A stretch of DNA of 64,000 nt, taken from contig JAPDOI010000143.1 of the NCBI GenBank assembly GCA_029168955.1, positions 992,001 to 1,056,000 on the forward strand, given 5' to 3'. The DNA is from Aplectana chamaeleonis. Its lineage: Eukaryota; Nematoda; Chromadorea; Rhabditida; Cosmocercidae. Below, piece by piece: positions 34,763 to 45,892 of the stretch. The position numbers and the translations under genes were made by a program. The notes beneath the pieces are model-generated. The model made no database searches. It saw nothing but the letters and a program-made list of their open reading frames with translations, and was not told where the DNA came from. Positions within the stretch are counted from its first letter, which is position 1. The number at the start of each line of letters is the position of its first letter.

Positions 34763-34935
34763 TCCGGTCCATTACAACAACATTTCAGTTCCAGAACTTT
34801 AAGTTCCAGAGAGTCCCGCCCACTACCCCTGCGGCTACCGAGGAAGAAGACGGGGCGAGCACACCACGTTCAAGTTTCGGGGCCGAATACTACCTGCTAC
34901 TGGTTGCTCGTTTTGAGCCGATTTTCGTTTCGTGT

Positions 34936-37022
34936 AGTGAAGCTATGAGAATTTCATCTAAGAGCTCATCTGTTACTTTACACCTCATTGTCCATAAAGT
35001 ACCCACCTCTACCGTCGGAAGGATTCATAAAGAATACGCGTAATGAAAGACGAACGATTCGTTTGAAGTAATTGTGTTCTTCTCATCGATTGAAAATAAA
35101 GCAATGCCCCAAGACGTCCTATCATTCATATGGAATGGAAACCACTAGGTGGAATAGCGATAATGTTGCAGCACAATCAACCTTCACCACTCTCTCTTGG
35201 ATGACATTCCTCATCACTGGAAGTCATACTTTTGCAGCCCATTGAATTTCTGTTAAATAAATAACGTGCTGAACTTGCTGAGTCGTATAATAACCAGCGT
35301 GATGTGATAAAGACATCAAAAATCTCTTTCCTAACCCTCTTCTTATCTATTTCCTTTAACACACATCCTTATACGTAGCTTATATTGCAACCGCTAGAGC
35401 GCGTCGAGATAAGACCTCGTAAGCCTAGAACAACATTTTCTATCCCTTTCATGCAAACGATGTCGATGGAATGACTGCGATCAAATTCGATAGCGAAGTT
35501 AAGTTTTGACCCCCCCCCCCAACAGCATAATCGGGAAATAATGCGCAATCGCTTGAATGTAGAGTTTGGAATTACATAGACTCTGTTTCATTCCAAGTGA
35601 ACTCAAGCGTTACTTTCATTGGGGCAACATACAGCCAAGTACCCTTTGAGCTGCCACAGCTAAAACCGGAAAATTCGCGTGAAATTTGTGAGTTCAGCGG
35701 CCTTACAACTATATATCACAATTAAAAAGGTGAGAACACCATCTCCCAATAATATAACGCACTAATAGCGTGTCAAGCTGTCGAACGCCCCGATGTCAGC
35801 CGGCGATATGTCGAAGGTATGTCCCGCACTTATGCCACATAAGGCGATCAACGGGATTTCCGTTACGGGAGACTACGCAACTGGCCGCGCATGAAGCCTG
35901 AACCGTTACAAAAAGGTAGCGTTCATACTTTTCTCCCCGCTCGACTATGCATATCAAACCAAATTGCTGACTGTCGGGTGCTTTCGCAGCAGCGAAGGGG
36001 GCCGACTTAGCTACCAAATTTGGTAACGCCTATTTTTCCGTTCCAAACAACTTTCCTGCTTTTGGAGCGCTGCATACAACTTCGTGGAAGAATGTGGGAC
36101 TCCAGGTTTCTACAGAAGGATTTCAGAGCAGTGGCTGGAGAGTGACAATCAACACGTGAAACGTTACGGATGGTGGGCTAGATTCCTTGATGGTTGATTA
36201 AATCCCGCTGGAGTAAACTGGGCTTCGGGCATGGTGCTACAGCAGCAGGGAAGAAGCACTTCGATATCGTCCTTGGTCACACCCATTTTCCCTTACCGGA
36301 ACGACTCCTCTCATTTTGAAAGTGTAGAACCTCGGTATGGTGCCCAAATTGCGCAGCGAGCCAGAATATTAGGCGTGGCCGAGAGAAATTGCTCTGCTTC
36401 AATACCACATCGGGCTCAACAAAAAAAAAGACATCGTGTAGTAATCAGTGAGACGGGCGTCGGAACACCACGCACATCCTCTCTTAAGTTAACACCGCTG
36501 GAAATATACTTTAGAAAATTTGGGCGCTTCTGGCTCGAAAATTACGACCTACAGGCCTCGGCATAGTGGGAAATCTGCGAGCGAGAAATGATGAGGGGTG
36601 GGGAGCGCTACGCAGTCTGACCGCGCACGCGACCGCACCGCATAGACTGCGGGGGGGGGGCGCTGAGTGTCTTGCACGTCGCGGAAATCGCAATTTCGCG
36701 GCGAAACTCGCGGCGAAATGCGCTAGACGATTGTGATTTTCAAGCGATTTTGCGAGTTGCTGCCAGTTTCCGCGCTCCATTGCTAATACTTGTGCTCTAT
36801 CACCATTCTCTATTCAAATGTTCACGATTTTGATTGTTTTCTCTCTCCCTCGTTCTCTTTTTTCTTATTTCTGGTGTAGTTTCAGGGTGCAGAACTATTT
36901 CGGGGGTTGGCACTCACAATTAAAATGGGAAATGGCTCATGCTGCTCTCAGAAATCGATCTAATTTCATGGACTTCTTAGGGAATTACGAGGGATATGGC
37001 TATCAAATATCTAACAACGAGA
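34936..37022 (+). repeat. Left arm of a large inverted repeat
   Basis: The 2.1-kb arm is the reverse complement, with scattered changes and small indels, of 39003-41723. Matching marks: GTAGTGAAGCTATGAGAATT at the outer end, TCATATGGAATGGAA with CCCAAGACGTCCTATCATTC, CCGATTATGC-type C-tract at 35510, CCGGCGATATGTC at 35800, AGCGCGGAAACTGGCAGCAA (reverse) at 36765, and GGCTATCAAATATCTAACAA at the inner end. Frames inside (for example the minus-strand MERGNWQQLAKSLENHNR, 36511-36780) are mirrored in the other arm and show no known family. Confidence 0.85.
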
Positions 37023-38008
37023 TTGCTGTTCGTGGGTGCGTGAAGACTCGGGGATTTGACCCGAAAGATGCAATGTAAACGAGAGGTGATTCAGTGGATT
37101 TATGGACACGCGCGTGACGCGCGGGAGGGGCGGTGGACTATGAAAGTTCTTACCGCGCAGGACGCGCGGTAAGAACTTTCATATTTCATCAGCACCGCCA
37201 TAGCGGTACCGCCCAAACCGCCGTAGCGGTTTTACCGCTTCAATCAATAATTGCTTCTCGATTTGAGTTTACTCCAACATAAATAATTCTGGGACTATCC
37301 TGTCCACCGCATACGCAAATGCAAGCCAGGAGCTTCTGTACAAGTCCCAGTTGAGGCCCGAATTTTACCCGCACCGCCGTGGTGGTGCTGCTGGAGATTT
37401 CATAGTGACTTTCCGCTCGTCCCGCGCGTGCCGCGTGGTGAAAAGTTAGATAGTCCGCCGCTCGTCCCGCGCGTGCCGCGCTTGCGGTGAGGACTATGAA
37501 AGATGCCTAAGGCGTCGGCATAGTGGAAAGTCTGCGAGCGAGCGAGCGAATAGGGGCGTATCCTCGAAGATTTTGCGGCCGCTTCGCTGGAATCCATGCA
37601 GAGTGTGATTTCGATTAGAGCGCGGATGTCGATCGATTGGAGCGCGGAAGTCAATCCTCAACTTTCATTTCGTTATTTCGCAGAATGGGCCGCAGCTGTC
37701 GGAAGTAATTTGATTGAATGATCCCATATTTTCTCCTCTCTGTGCCCATTTTCCAAATTACTGTGCGGAAAGAGCTGTGATGGTCACGCAGGATTTCAAA
37801 AATGAATTGAACGATACCGCTTTCGGAAATGCTTGAAAACAGGATATTTAACAAATGATAGGCTGAAATTTATCTATATTCATTTCATGCGGCCTCATAA
37901 ACCATTACTGATAACTATTGTTGGTATAAAATCTTGGAACGCACCCCAGAAAAGAAACTGAAGCTGAAACTAGGTGCAAAACTAGTTGGGAGGTGGGGGC
38001 ACTCAGGA

Positions 38009-38504
38009 TTTAAAGGCAGTGTCCACGATAAAAATCGTTTTTCTGCTTCCCCGCTCATCTTGAAAACGGCTCCATGCTGATTCCAATGATGTCTCTGAAA
38101 TCCAACAAGACCTTCTGGAAACGGAGTTATGGTCCCTCAAATATTGAGCTAAGGAAACATGGTGGACGAGTTGTCCGGGGCTTGTAACTTCCGTCTTTTG
38201 CAGCCGATGTGTGCGAGCTGACCTGAGTAAAGAGAGAAGTTGAGAATGAAGGGAAGAACGAGGCTTTTGATTGGAAATCATCACTCATCTCACGATCTCG
38301 AGCATTCATTTGCTCACGTCGGTGGGCGTGTGTTGCGCTTTTGGGGTTTGCCTTGAGCTCGAAATGGCAAATTCGGGCTCTTTTGGAGCTCTTCCTGGCT
38401 CATTTTCATGCGTTCTTTCGACGTCAACGTTACAGTGTGCCCATCCACTACTCATTCCTAGTGGAAACTGGAACACATTTTTTTATCGTGAGCACTGCCT
38501 TTGA
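38009..38504. mobile_element. TTAA-family MITE, first of an abutting pair
   Basis: Ends TTTAAAGGCAGTGTCCACGA and TATCGTGAGCACTGCCTTTGAA. Its core (ACGGAGTTATGGTCCCTC, GTTGTCCGGGGCTTGTAACT, CAGCCGATGTGTGCGAGCTG) matches 55027-55521 in the opposite orientation. Confidence 0.8.
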
Positions 38505-38955
38505 AGGCAGCGTTCACGATGATCATCCTCGTTGACTTTCCACAGTGAAATGATAGGCGAGAAGGATCCTAGGCTCCCAGTGTCGAAAGAACGGTAGAAA
38601 ACGAGCCAGGAGTGGCAAAATGACGGCTGCAAACAAGCGTATCGGTGCCCCAGACACGCCCCGTGCCCCAGATCCGCCCCTTGAAAGGAACAAATGAAGA
38701 CTCAGATTACAGGAATGATCAAGTGAAGGAAGTGCTGATAAGTGAGCTGATCGCTTCATTGCACTGATAATTATCATCCTTCTAGCGGTCAATTCCTCCA
38801 AGCTCAAAAATCAACGTAAACAAGAGAGGGCCTATTTTGGCTCAAAAACGCGTCTTTCGTGTCCTCTTTAAGCATGCCTTGCTATATAGGGCACCAGACC
38901 TTCCGTAAACCGTTGAGATATTGGGAGTGGAATTTATCGTGAACACTGCCTTTAA
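38501..38955. mobile_element. TTAA-family MITE, second of an abutting pair
   Basis: Starts TTGAAGGCAGCGTTCACGAT directly on the end of the previous copy, sharing one TTGA, and ends TTATCGTGAACACTGCCTTTAA. The interior differs from the first copy, so this is a subfamily. Confidence 0.7.
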
Positions 38956-39002
38956 GTACCCCTAGAAATGAAAGGATTCATCCATGAAAATGAAAATTCT
39001 TT

Positions 39003-41723
39003 CGTTGTTAGATATTTGATAGCCATATTACTCGTAATTCCCTAAGAAGTCCATGATATTAGGTCGATTTCTGAGAGCAGCATCATCCATTTCCCATTTT
39101 ACTTGTGAGTGCCAACCGCCGAAATAGTTCTACACCCTCAAACTATACCAGAAATAATGAAAGAGAACAAGGGAGAGAGAAAACAGTCAAAATCGTGGAC
39201 ATTTGATTAGAGAATGGTGATAGAGCACAAGTATTAGCAATGGAGCGCGGAAACTGGCAGCAACTCGCAAAATCGCTTGAAAATCACAATCGTCTCGCGC
39301 ATTTCGCCGTGAGCTTCGCCGCGAAATTGCGATTTCCGCGACGGGCAAGACACTCTGCGCCCCCCGCAGTCTATGCGGTGCGGTCGCGTGCGCGGTCAGA
39401 CTGCGTAGCACTCCCCACCCTTCATCATTTCTCGCTCGCAGATTTCCCACTATGCCGAGGCCTATAGGTCGTAATTTTCCCGAGATGCGCCCAAATTTTC
39501 TAAAGTTTATTTTCAGCGGTGTTAACTTAAGAGAGGATGTGCGTGGTGTTCCGACGCCCGTCTCACTTAATACTACACGAAGCCTTTTTTGTGTTGAGCC
39601 CGATGTGGTATTGAAGCAGAGCAATTTCTCTCGGCCACGCCTAATATTCTGGCTCGCTGCGCAATTTGGGCACCATACCGAGGCTCTACACTTTCAAAAT
39701 GGGAGGAGTCGTTTCGGTATGGGAAAATGGGCGTGACCAAGGGCGATATCGAAGTGCTTCTTCCCTGCTGCTATAGCACCAAGCCCGAAGCCCAGTTTAC
39801 TCCATTGGGTTTTAATCAAATCCGTAACGTTTCACGTGTTGATTGTCACTCTCCAGCCACTGCTCTGAAATCCTTCTGTAGACCTGGAGTCCCACATTCT
39901 TCCACGAAGTTGTATGCAGCGCTCCAAAAGCAGGAAAGTTGTTTGGAACGGAAAAATAGGCGTTACCAAATTTGGTAGCTAAGTCGGCCCCCTTCCCTGC
40001 TGCGAAAGCACCCGACAGTCAGCAATTTGGTTTGATATGCATAGTCGAGCGGGGAGAAAAGTATGAACGCTACCTTTTTGTAACGGTTCAGGCTTCCCGC
40101 GCGGCCAGTTGCGTAGTCTCCCGTAACGGAAATCCCGTTGATCGCCTTATGTGGCATAAGTGCGGGACATACCTTTGACATATCGCCGGCTGACATCGGG
40201 GCGTTCGACAGCTTGACACGCTATTAGTGCGTTATATTATTGGGAGATGGTGTTCTCACCTTTTTAATTGTGATATATAGTTGTAAGGCCGCTGAACTCA
40301 CAAATATCACGCGAATTTTTCGGTTTCTTGCTGTGGCAGCTCAAAGCGTACTTGCTGAATGTTGTCCCAATGAAAGTAACGAAATTGTGGAGCCGGTTGT
40401 TGGTTTTCGCAGCAATGCTACGCGACCGTGTGCGTAGTATGAATGGTTTCTAAACATTGTCCGAGTAGTTTTCCTCAAATAGTCATCAATGTTCGTCACA
40501 TTAAAGGATCGAAAAAGTGTATCCCATTTTGTACATGGGTGGTGGGAAAAGTTTTCCACAACTGTCGTCTGTCTTGTGTGCTTAACACGATCATGATGAG
40601 ATATTTCCCGAATGTCTTCAATGTTTTCCTCTCTTTTTTGCAACATTCCATCGTATACATGCGAACAATCAACCTTTGCGCATCACCGCTCCAATGTACT
40701 TCTAGGCGCTTAGAGTTCAAACCTTGTCGAGCGGCGCATGGCGTGCCTCAGGCTCCTTTGACATTTATTTTGCCGTCCGAGCAGCGATATCCGACGTTGC
40801 ACGCGGGGCCCACCAGGCTTGCGGTAGAGCCGAGCAGTAATTTCGATCACCCCAACCCAGCAAGGGAGAGGTTTAGCCCCGACGCTAAACGCCGCGGTGC
40901 GTCGTCGGTCATCCAGCTTAGCATTGCGGCTCACAATGAGATCGCATCCCTTTTCTGTATCGTGTCGGGCGGTGACGATCGCTAGACTGCGAGCGAAAGG
41001 GGCTGCAGGGTACGGAGCATGGCGGAATGTATGTGATTTTAAACTCTACATTCAAGCCATTGCGTATTATTTTCCGATTATGCTGTTGGGCTGGGGTCAA
41101 AACTGAGCTTCGCTATCAAATTTGATCGAAGTCAATCCGTCTACATCGTTTGCATGAAAGGGATAGAAAATGTTATTCTAGGCTTACGAAGTCTTATCTC
41201 GACGCACTCTAGCGGTTGCAGTATAAGCTACGTATAAGGATGTGTGTTAAAGGAAATATATAAGAAGAGGATTAGGAAAGAGAATTTTGATGTCTTCATC
41301 ACATCACGCTGGTTATTATACGTCTCAGCAAGTTCAGCACGTTATTTATTTATTAAAAGTCCAATGGGCTGCAAAAGTGTGACCTCCAGCAACGAGAGAT
41401 GTCATCCAAGAGAGAGTGGTGAAGGTTGATCGAGCTGCAACAGTATCGCTATACCACACTTGAACACTGAAGTCCCAATGCTTGAAAGAGCGTTGATCTA
41501 GTGACTTCCATTCCATATGAATGATAGGACGTCTTGGGGCATTGCTTTATTCTCAATCGATGAGAAGAACATGATTACTTTAAACGAATCGTTCATCTTT
41601 CATTACGCCTATTCTTTATGGTTCCTTCCGGCGGTAGAGGTGGGTGCGTTTAGGAAAATGAGGTGTAAAGTAACAGATGAACCCATAGATGAAATTCTCA
41701 TAGCTTCAGTACACGAAATGCGT
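39003..41723 (-). repeat. Right arm of the large inverted repeat, with an extra 640 bp
   Basis: Reverse complement of 34936-37022. It is about 640 bp longer than the left arm because of an insertion at about 40383-41028. The plus-strand frame MERGNWQQLAKSLENHNR (39240) mirrors the left arm's minus-strand frame. Differences are scattered single bases and small indels, for example the C-tract of the left arm is GGGCTGGGG here. Confidence 0.85.
40383..41028. mobile_element. Segment present in only one arm of the inverted repeat
   Basis: The arms agree up to CAATGAAAGTAACG (40369-40382) and again from about GATTTTAAACTCTACATTCA (41034). The DNA between has no counterpart in the left arm. It holds frames on both strands (40443-40985 plus; 40496-40720 minus) without a known family. 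It is either an insertion into the right arm or a deletion from the left; no clear terminal repeat or target duplication was found. Confidence 0.6.
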
Positions 41724-42430
41724 TTCAGTTGTGGTGCTTGCATGTGTGTGCGCAAAAAGACATTCATCAATGTTTGCCACATTGATTGGTCGAGTAAATG
41801 TTCCCTATTTCGGAGATCGATGGTTGTTCTTCCAGATGGTGGTGTCTGCCAAAGGCCAATGCATACGATGTGAGAGGGGGGCAGCTACAGTGTATATGAG
41901 CTATTTCAATCGATTTATATTATGGACCCGGTCGCATCGGCCGCCGCGAGAGGTATGCACAAGGGCTGAGCCATATTGTTAGATGACCACGTACCGTCGT
42001 TGCTGCGCCGAATCATTAGGCATGCAATTCTGCCGCGTGCCGCTAACTCAAGGCAGCTCCCCGTGGCCTGCGAAAATCTTGAACTGATATGAGTCAAGCA
42101 GAGAATCAGATTGGTCGGGCACATATCGATCCTACAAACAATTCTGCGTTAGCTGGTTATTGAGTTTATTAAATGTATTGTAATTAATGTAATGTGACAT
42201 TCTAAAGGTTCTGATATTTCTAATTTTTGCGTCCTCTGGGTAAAAAGGAAATTTCCATCACTGATTGTGTACGCAATGCTGCTCTTTATGTCTCCTCTCC
42301 GCTTTCCCTCTTATCCTAAGCCTCTGGTTCCTACACACTTGTGTAGAAACCATTGGACTTTCGTTTTTACACAGGCTTCCTTTTTTTATGCTGTACATCA
42401 TGTTTTTGTAGAAAACTTTGGGCATTAGGG
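41724..42430. other. No gene seen
   Basis: Only short unsupported frames. It ends at a TTTTTGTAG acceptor-like site that opens the next gene. Confidence 0.3.
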
Positions 42431-42440
42431 AAAATGAAAT

Positions 42441-43205
42441 TTGGGTGGATGACTGAGGTAATTCTACGAAGACAATTCGAACTTGTGGTCGTATTGGAGA
42501 AAGAAGAAGAGGAATGGGGAGGTGATCATATAAGCTATTTGAACTTGATCCCTTTGGAAACAATCCTTCCAATTTGTGCGCCTTTGGATGCATCGGTGGA
42601 ATTTTTCGAAGCTATGGAACTGAAATGTGAAAATTTCCTTGTGGTGGCGTATGGTCATGGATTGGAGCTTGAATTGAAGCTCGTTTCGGTTTCCAAAAGG
42701 AATGAGTACATAGCAGCATTTAAGAATTACATTTCACTAAACAGGTTAGTGCGGCAGTTCGGAGTGTGATGAAGAGGGTAGTTGCATAATTAGTGATGAT
42801 TTTTTTCAGTGATTGCCGAGTGGCTCCGGATTGTCATAGACTGTCAAAGTTTCGAGGGTAGTGTGAGTATGGGTTCATACGTTCTGAATTCACATAGTTT
42901 TTTCATTAGTGTTCCTAATTTGCATAGGTTATAGGATCATTTCTGTGTGAAAATATGGCAAGAAGATCGAGGTCTCCAGTGGTGAAGAAACGAAAGGTCG
43001 TAAGTAGTGCGGGTTTTTTTTCCGCCTCAATACTATTTCAATTTGTTTGATTAATATATATGTAGTTTTTTTCAGATCATGGAGCTTCCAGCGACGAGGC
43101 TTCCAGCGCTGACCGTAAGGCAAAACCCAGTACAAGGAATGAAAAGAGGAAGTTCGACGGATTTTCCAAGTTGATGAAGAAATTATTTCACCTGAAGAGG
43201 GTGTA
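42441..43205 (+). CDS. Unidentified spliced gene with basic tail
   Basis: I do not recognise the product. After an acceptor (TTTTTGTAG at 42413) an ATG at 42432-42445 starts a frame with an acidic patch (LEKEEEEWGGDHISYLNLI), then YGHGLELELKLVSVSKRN, up to a donor at 42746 (AACAG then GTTAGT). Later exons fit one another in phase 0: 42812-42867 (IAEWLRIVIDCQSFEGS), 42930-43000 (ending MARRSRSPVVKKRKV, a classical nuclear-localisation-like run) and 43078-43171. The first junction, however, is out of phase by one base with that chain and would instead give a stop at 42861. An alternative final frame (KRKFDGFSKLMKKLFHLKRV) ends at 43205. AATAAA follows at about 43293. So the locus is probably real, but either my splice choice is wrong or the gene is damaged. 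Confidence 0.35.
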
Positions 43206-43850
43206 ATCCAAGCGACGGGATCTCTGATTAACCTGAATTTGTGGTGAAGAATTTTAAAAAATGTAAAATGAATTGTTCTTATTAAATTTTTAATAAATAT
43301 GTTTTCCTTGTGCTTAGTTTTTAATGTGGTGTACAGGTTGAAGCCTGTTATCCTCAGCTTTAACTTTGTGTTTTGCCTTTTCTTCAAATTTTTTAGAGTT
43401 TTTCTTATACCGGATCTGCGATAGTTTTCCCACGGAGAAAAAGATTGTAACAAGATGCGATTCATCGATCAGAATAGGCAAGAACTTTAATTAGTCAGTC
43501 AGCGTTCTGTTTCCTCTCTACAGCAATTGGGATGGTTCACCATAGGCTTTTTTAAGAAAAAAAAAACTAGGCGACCAGTGTTGGACTCGGCTATAGGTCC
43601 ACGACAGTCAATTTTTTCCAGTCCATCTATACAATTACTTTTTGATTAATTTGCTCCTCATATGGGTTGAAGGTTTTTTTGCAGTTGACGTCACGGCTGC
43701 GGTTCCGAGTGGAAATGCTCTATCAACGGATAAGTATTCAAGCAACGTGAAGGACACTACTTTCGCAAGTACAACTCGGTTACTAAAAATATCTATCTTT
43801 TTTCATTGCACAAATTTGTTCATTTCTTTCTTCTTCTTTGGAGCCACAGA
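43206..43850. other. No gene; 3' side of neighbouring genes
   Basis: AT-rich; contains the AATAAA signal near 43293. A minus-strand frame at 42929-43465 is the antisense of the gene above and is not supported. Confidence 0.35.
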
Positions 43851-45096
43851 GAGGGGTTCTGTCACAGGTTCAGAAACTCGGACACTAGCGTAGGGTTCGT
43901 CCACAGATCCATTGTCGTTAATGTAGTCGGTCTCTTCGAGAAACTGAACACGTGCGCAGTAGTATGCCCTCGACCACCGCAATCAGGACACCCGTCAGGT
44001 TCGCTGTTAACAATCCTATACAATTATGACATAAGCATTGGGAAGTGTCCACAGCGTAACGGTGCAAGAGTGCACCTGGCACGCCTGCCAAGTTCAATCT
44101 CGTTCTCGCTGACCTTCGGAGGTGCGACTCCCAGGATGGAGTTTATGGCAACTCTGCTGAAGTGTTCCTTCAAGGATTGTGTATGCTCCAACCGCAAGAG
44201 GCGGAGGCGTTCCTGTTGTGCTTCGGTCCATCTCTGCTCATCTACTTTCGACCGAGCATCGGCGAAAGGCTTTCTGATACATCTCTCTCTAACCGGGTTT
44301 AGTACTCGTCGCGATGGGTGATTCGGCTGCTTCATGATGTTAATATACATTTGTTGCGCCTGGAGTTAACAGTGGTCTCTGACTGGCAATATGCGAGCTT
44401 CGGTGTGTAAGTGCTCAATTGGAGAGCTTCTAGAACAGCCTGTTGCAATTCGCGCTGCAGCTTGGACCAGGATGTTCTGACACGATATGCTGCCAGACTT
44501 GTGCAGCATACTCCAGGTTGGGCTGTACGATGGCCTTGTACGTGGTCAGGATCGTTTCTTTACTGCACCCCAGGACGTTCCGCCGTGAGCACGTAGAAAG
44601 TCTTGTTTTCACTGCAGCTTGCTTCTGCTCAGTGTTCTTATGGAACCTCAACGAAGGATCCAACACGAGTCCGAGTAGCTTGGGGAATCGGGCGGCCGGC
44701 AATTGAGTTTCGTCCCATTTTACCATAGAATGGGCGCAGTGCTCCGCATTATCAGTGGAAAAGACAGTGACGGATGATTTGGAGGCAGAGACTGTGAATG
44801 TCGCGACCTCGGCACAGAACAGTAATATCATCCGCGTATGCAACGACCTTGATGTTTTGAGGGGGAACGGGCAGATCTTCTAGATATAAACTGAAAAGTG
44901 CAGGCGATAAAACTCCTCCTTAAGGGACACCAGCGGCGATGGGGATGCTATTGGAAACATGTCCCTGGAATAGCACATTTGCCCGACGACCTTTAATGAA
45001 GCCAGTTATCCACCGCTTCTGCCAGGGCTTAATGGTAGACTCTAACAGACTCTGTGATAGTAGGCCTAGATTGACAGTGTCAAATGCTTTTGTTAA
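43851..45096 (-). pseudogene. LINE, 3' half of ORF2 (RT motifs A-C to C-terminal zinc motif)
   Basis: Reading minus from 45090: motif A TKAFDTVNLGLL, then GVP-stop-GGVLSPALFSLY (motif B, Gln codon changed to TAA), motif C VVAYADDITVL (about 44830), and thumb-like GLVLDPSLRFHKNTEQ and TYKAIVQPNLEYAAQVW. The C-terminal region has RCTLAPLRCGHFPML, CPDCGGRGHTTAHVF and LTTMDLWTNP (about 43880-44090). The last block is the terminal Cys/His motif common in such LINEs. Frame changes near 44840 and 44400 plus the TAA make it inactive. Its 5' continuation lies 6.2 kb away at 51307, separated by the Penelope-like insertion. Confidence 0.85.
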
Positions 45097-45362
45097 TAAA
45101 AGGAAAAATATTATTGTTAAATTTTCGTACAGGGCTAAAGGTGTAAGTTGAATGTTAATGAAACAACACAGTTTCGTTCCTGCCCTTAGACTGTGTGCAA
45201 AATAACAGTTAGTGTTATGTGGAATATAAAATTTGTCTAGAGTGAAATAAATATAGAGCTACCCCGGAACTCATCAGTAAGGGGGTAGCTCTATAAAAGT
45301 AACAATGATAAATCTTAGTTCCAAAATGGTACACAATTTAGGTCTAGATTAGTTAATCACTT
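45095..45362 (-). repeat. Left pseudo-LTR of the Penelope-like element
   Basis: 268 bp, starting AATAAAAGGAAAAATATTAT and ending TTAGTTAATCACTT. It is nearly identical to 51032-51299; differences include ACTCATCAG versus ACTCTTCAG and small indels in a G-run. It contains a hairpin ATAGAGCTACCCC facing GGGGTAGCTCTAT. It lies 3' of the RT. Its ends are not the TG/CA of true LTRs. Confidence 0.9.
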
Positions 45363-45892
45363 CACACTGTTAGAGACAAAGAGAGGTTAAATATGAAACA
45401 AGGCTGAAGGTTAATGATGAAGTAGTTATCTATTAGTTAATAATGTTATAATGTTATACGAGAGCATGAGTACAGGTTAGTATGGTGAGACTAAACAATT
45501 TAATTAAAAAATTATAAAAGAAAAGAATACAGAGGCGAGGCAGGATCATATTAGTAGAATAGTGCAGTGCAGGAGAATATTAGTATAGTGCAGTGCAGGT
45601 GAATAGAGCAGGAAGATGTGTGAATTCCACAGTGGCAGGGAAATGATATTTTCGCAGGTTTGATGTAGCAGTCAATTTGGCTGCGTACATTGAGTGATTA
45701 GTCAACAGCCACACACCGCCTGTGACCACTGTAGCAAATCAAACGTGTTATAAAACGGATGGTCTGTAACAAACTTCCATCATGAGTCTTACGCCTAGTT
45801 TCTCAGCTGATCAAAAGAAAAGGTCGAGCTGTATAATTAACGAATTTAGAGTGAATTACAACGACTTAAGACAGAAATGGATGACCACAGAA
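45363..45892 (-). other. 3' untranslated region of the Penelope-like element
   Basis: AT-rich, no ORF. A two-copy direct repeat (TAGTGCAGTGCAGG, twice, about 45558-45605) is present. Confidence 0.5.

Larger units (their letters stand above)
37023..39002. other. Spacer between the inverted arms
   Basis: Contains a perfect short hairpin at 37138-37187 (TGAAAGTTCTTACCGCGC facing GCGCGGTAAGAACTTTCA), a direct repeat of CTCGTCCCGCGCGTGCCGCG at 37417 and 37461, and two abutting TTAA MITEs (38009-38955). Overlapping frames are unsupported. No transposase is seen. Confidence 0.6.

Noticed and set aside
40443..40985. 180-codon plus-strand frame in the inverted-repeat arm insertion
   Set aside because: No family recognised, equally long frames overlap on the other strand, and no splice or start support.
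42929..43465. 178-codon minus-strand frame
   Set aside because: It is antisense to plus-strand exons with splice signals and includes their AATAAA region.
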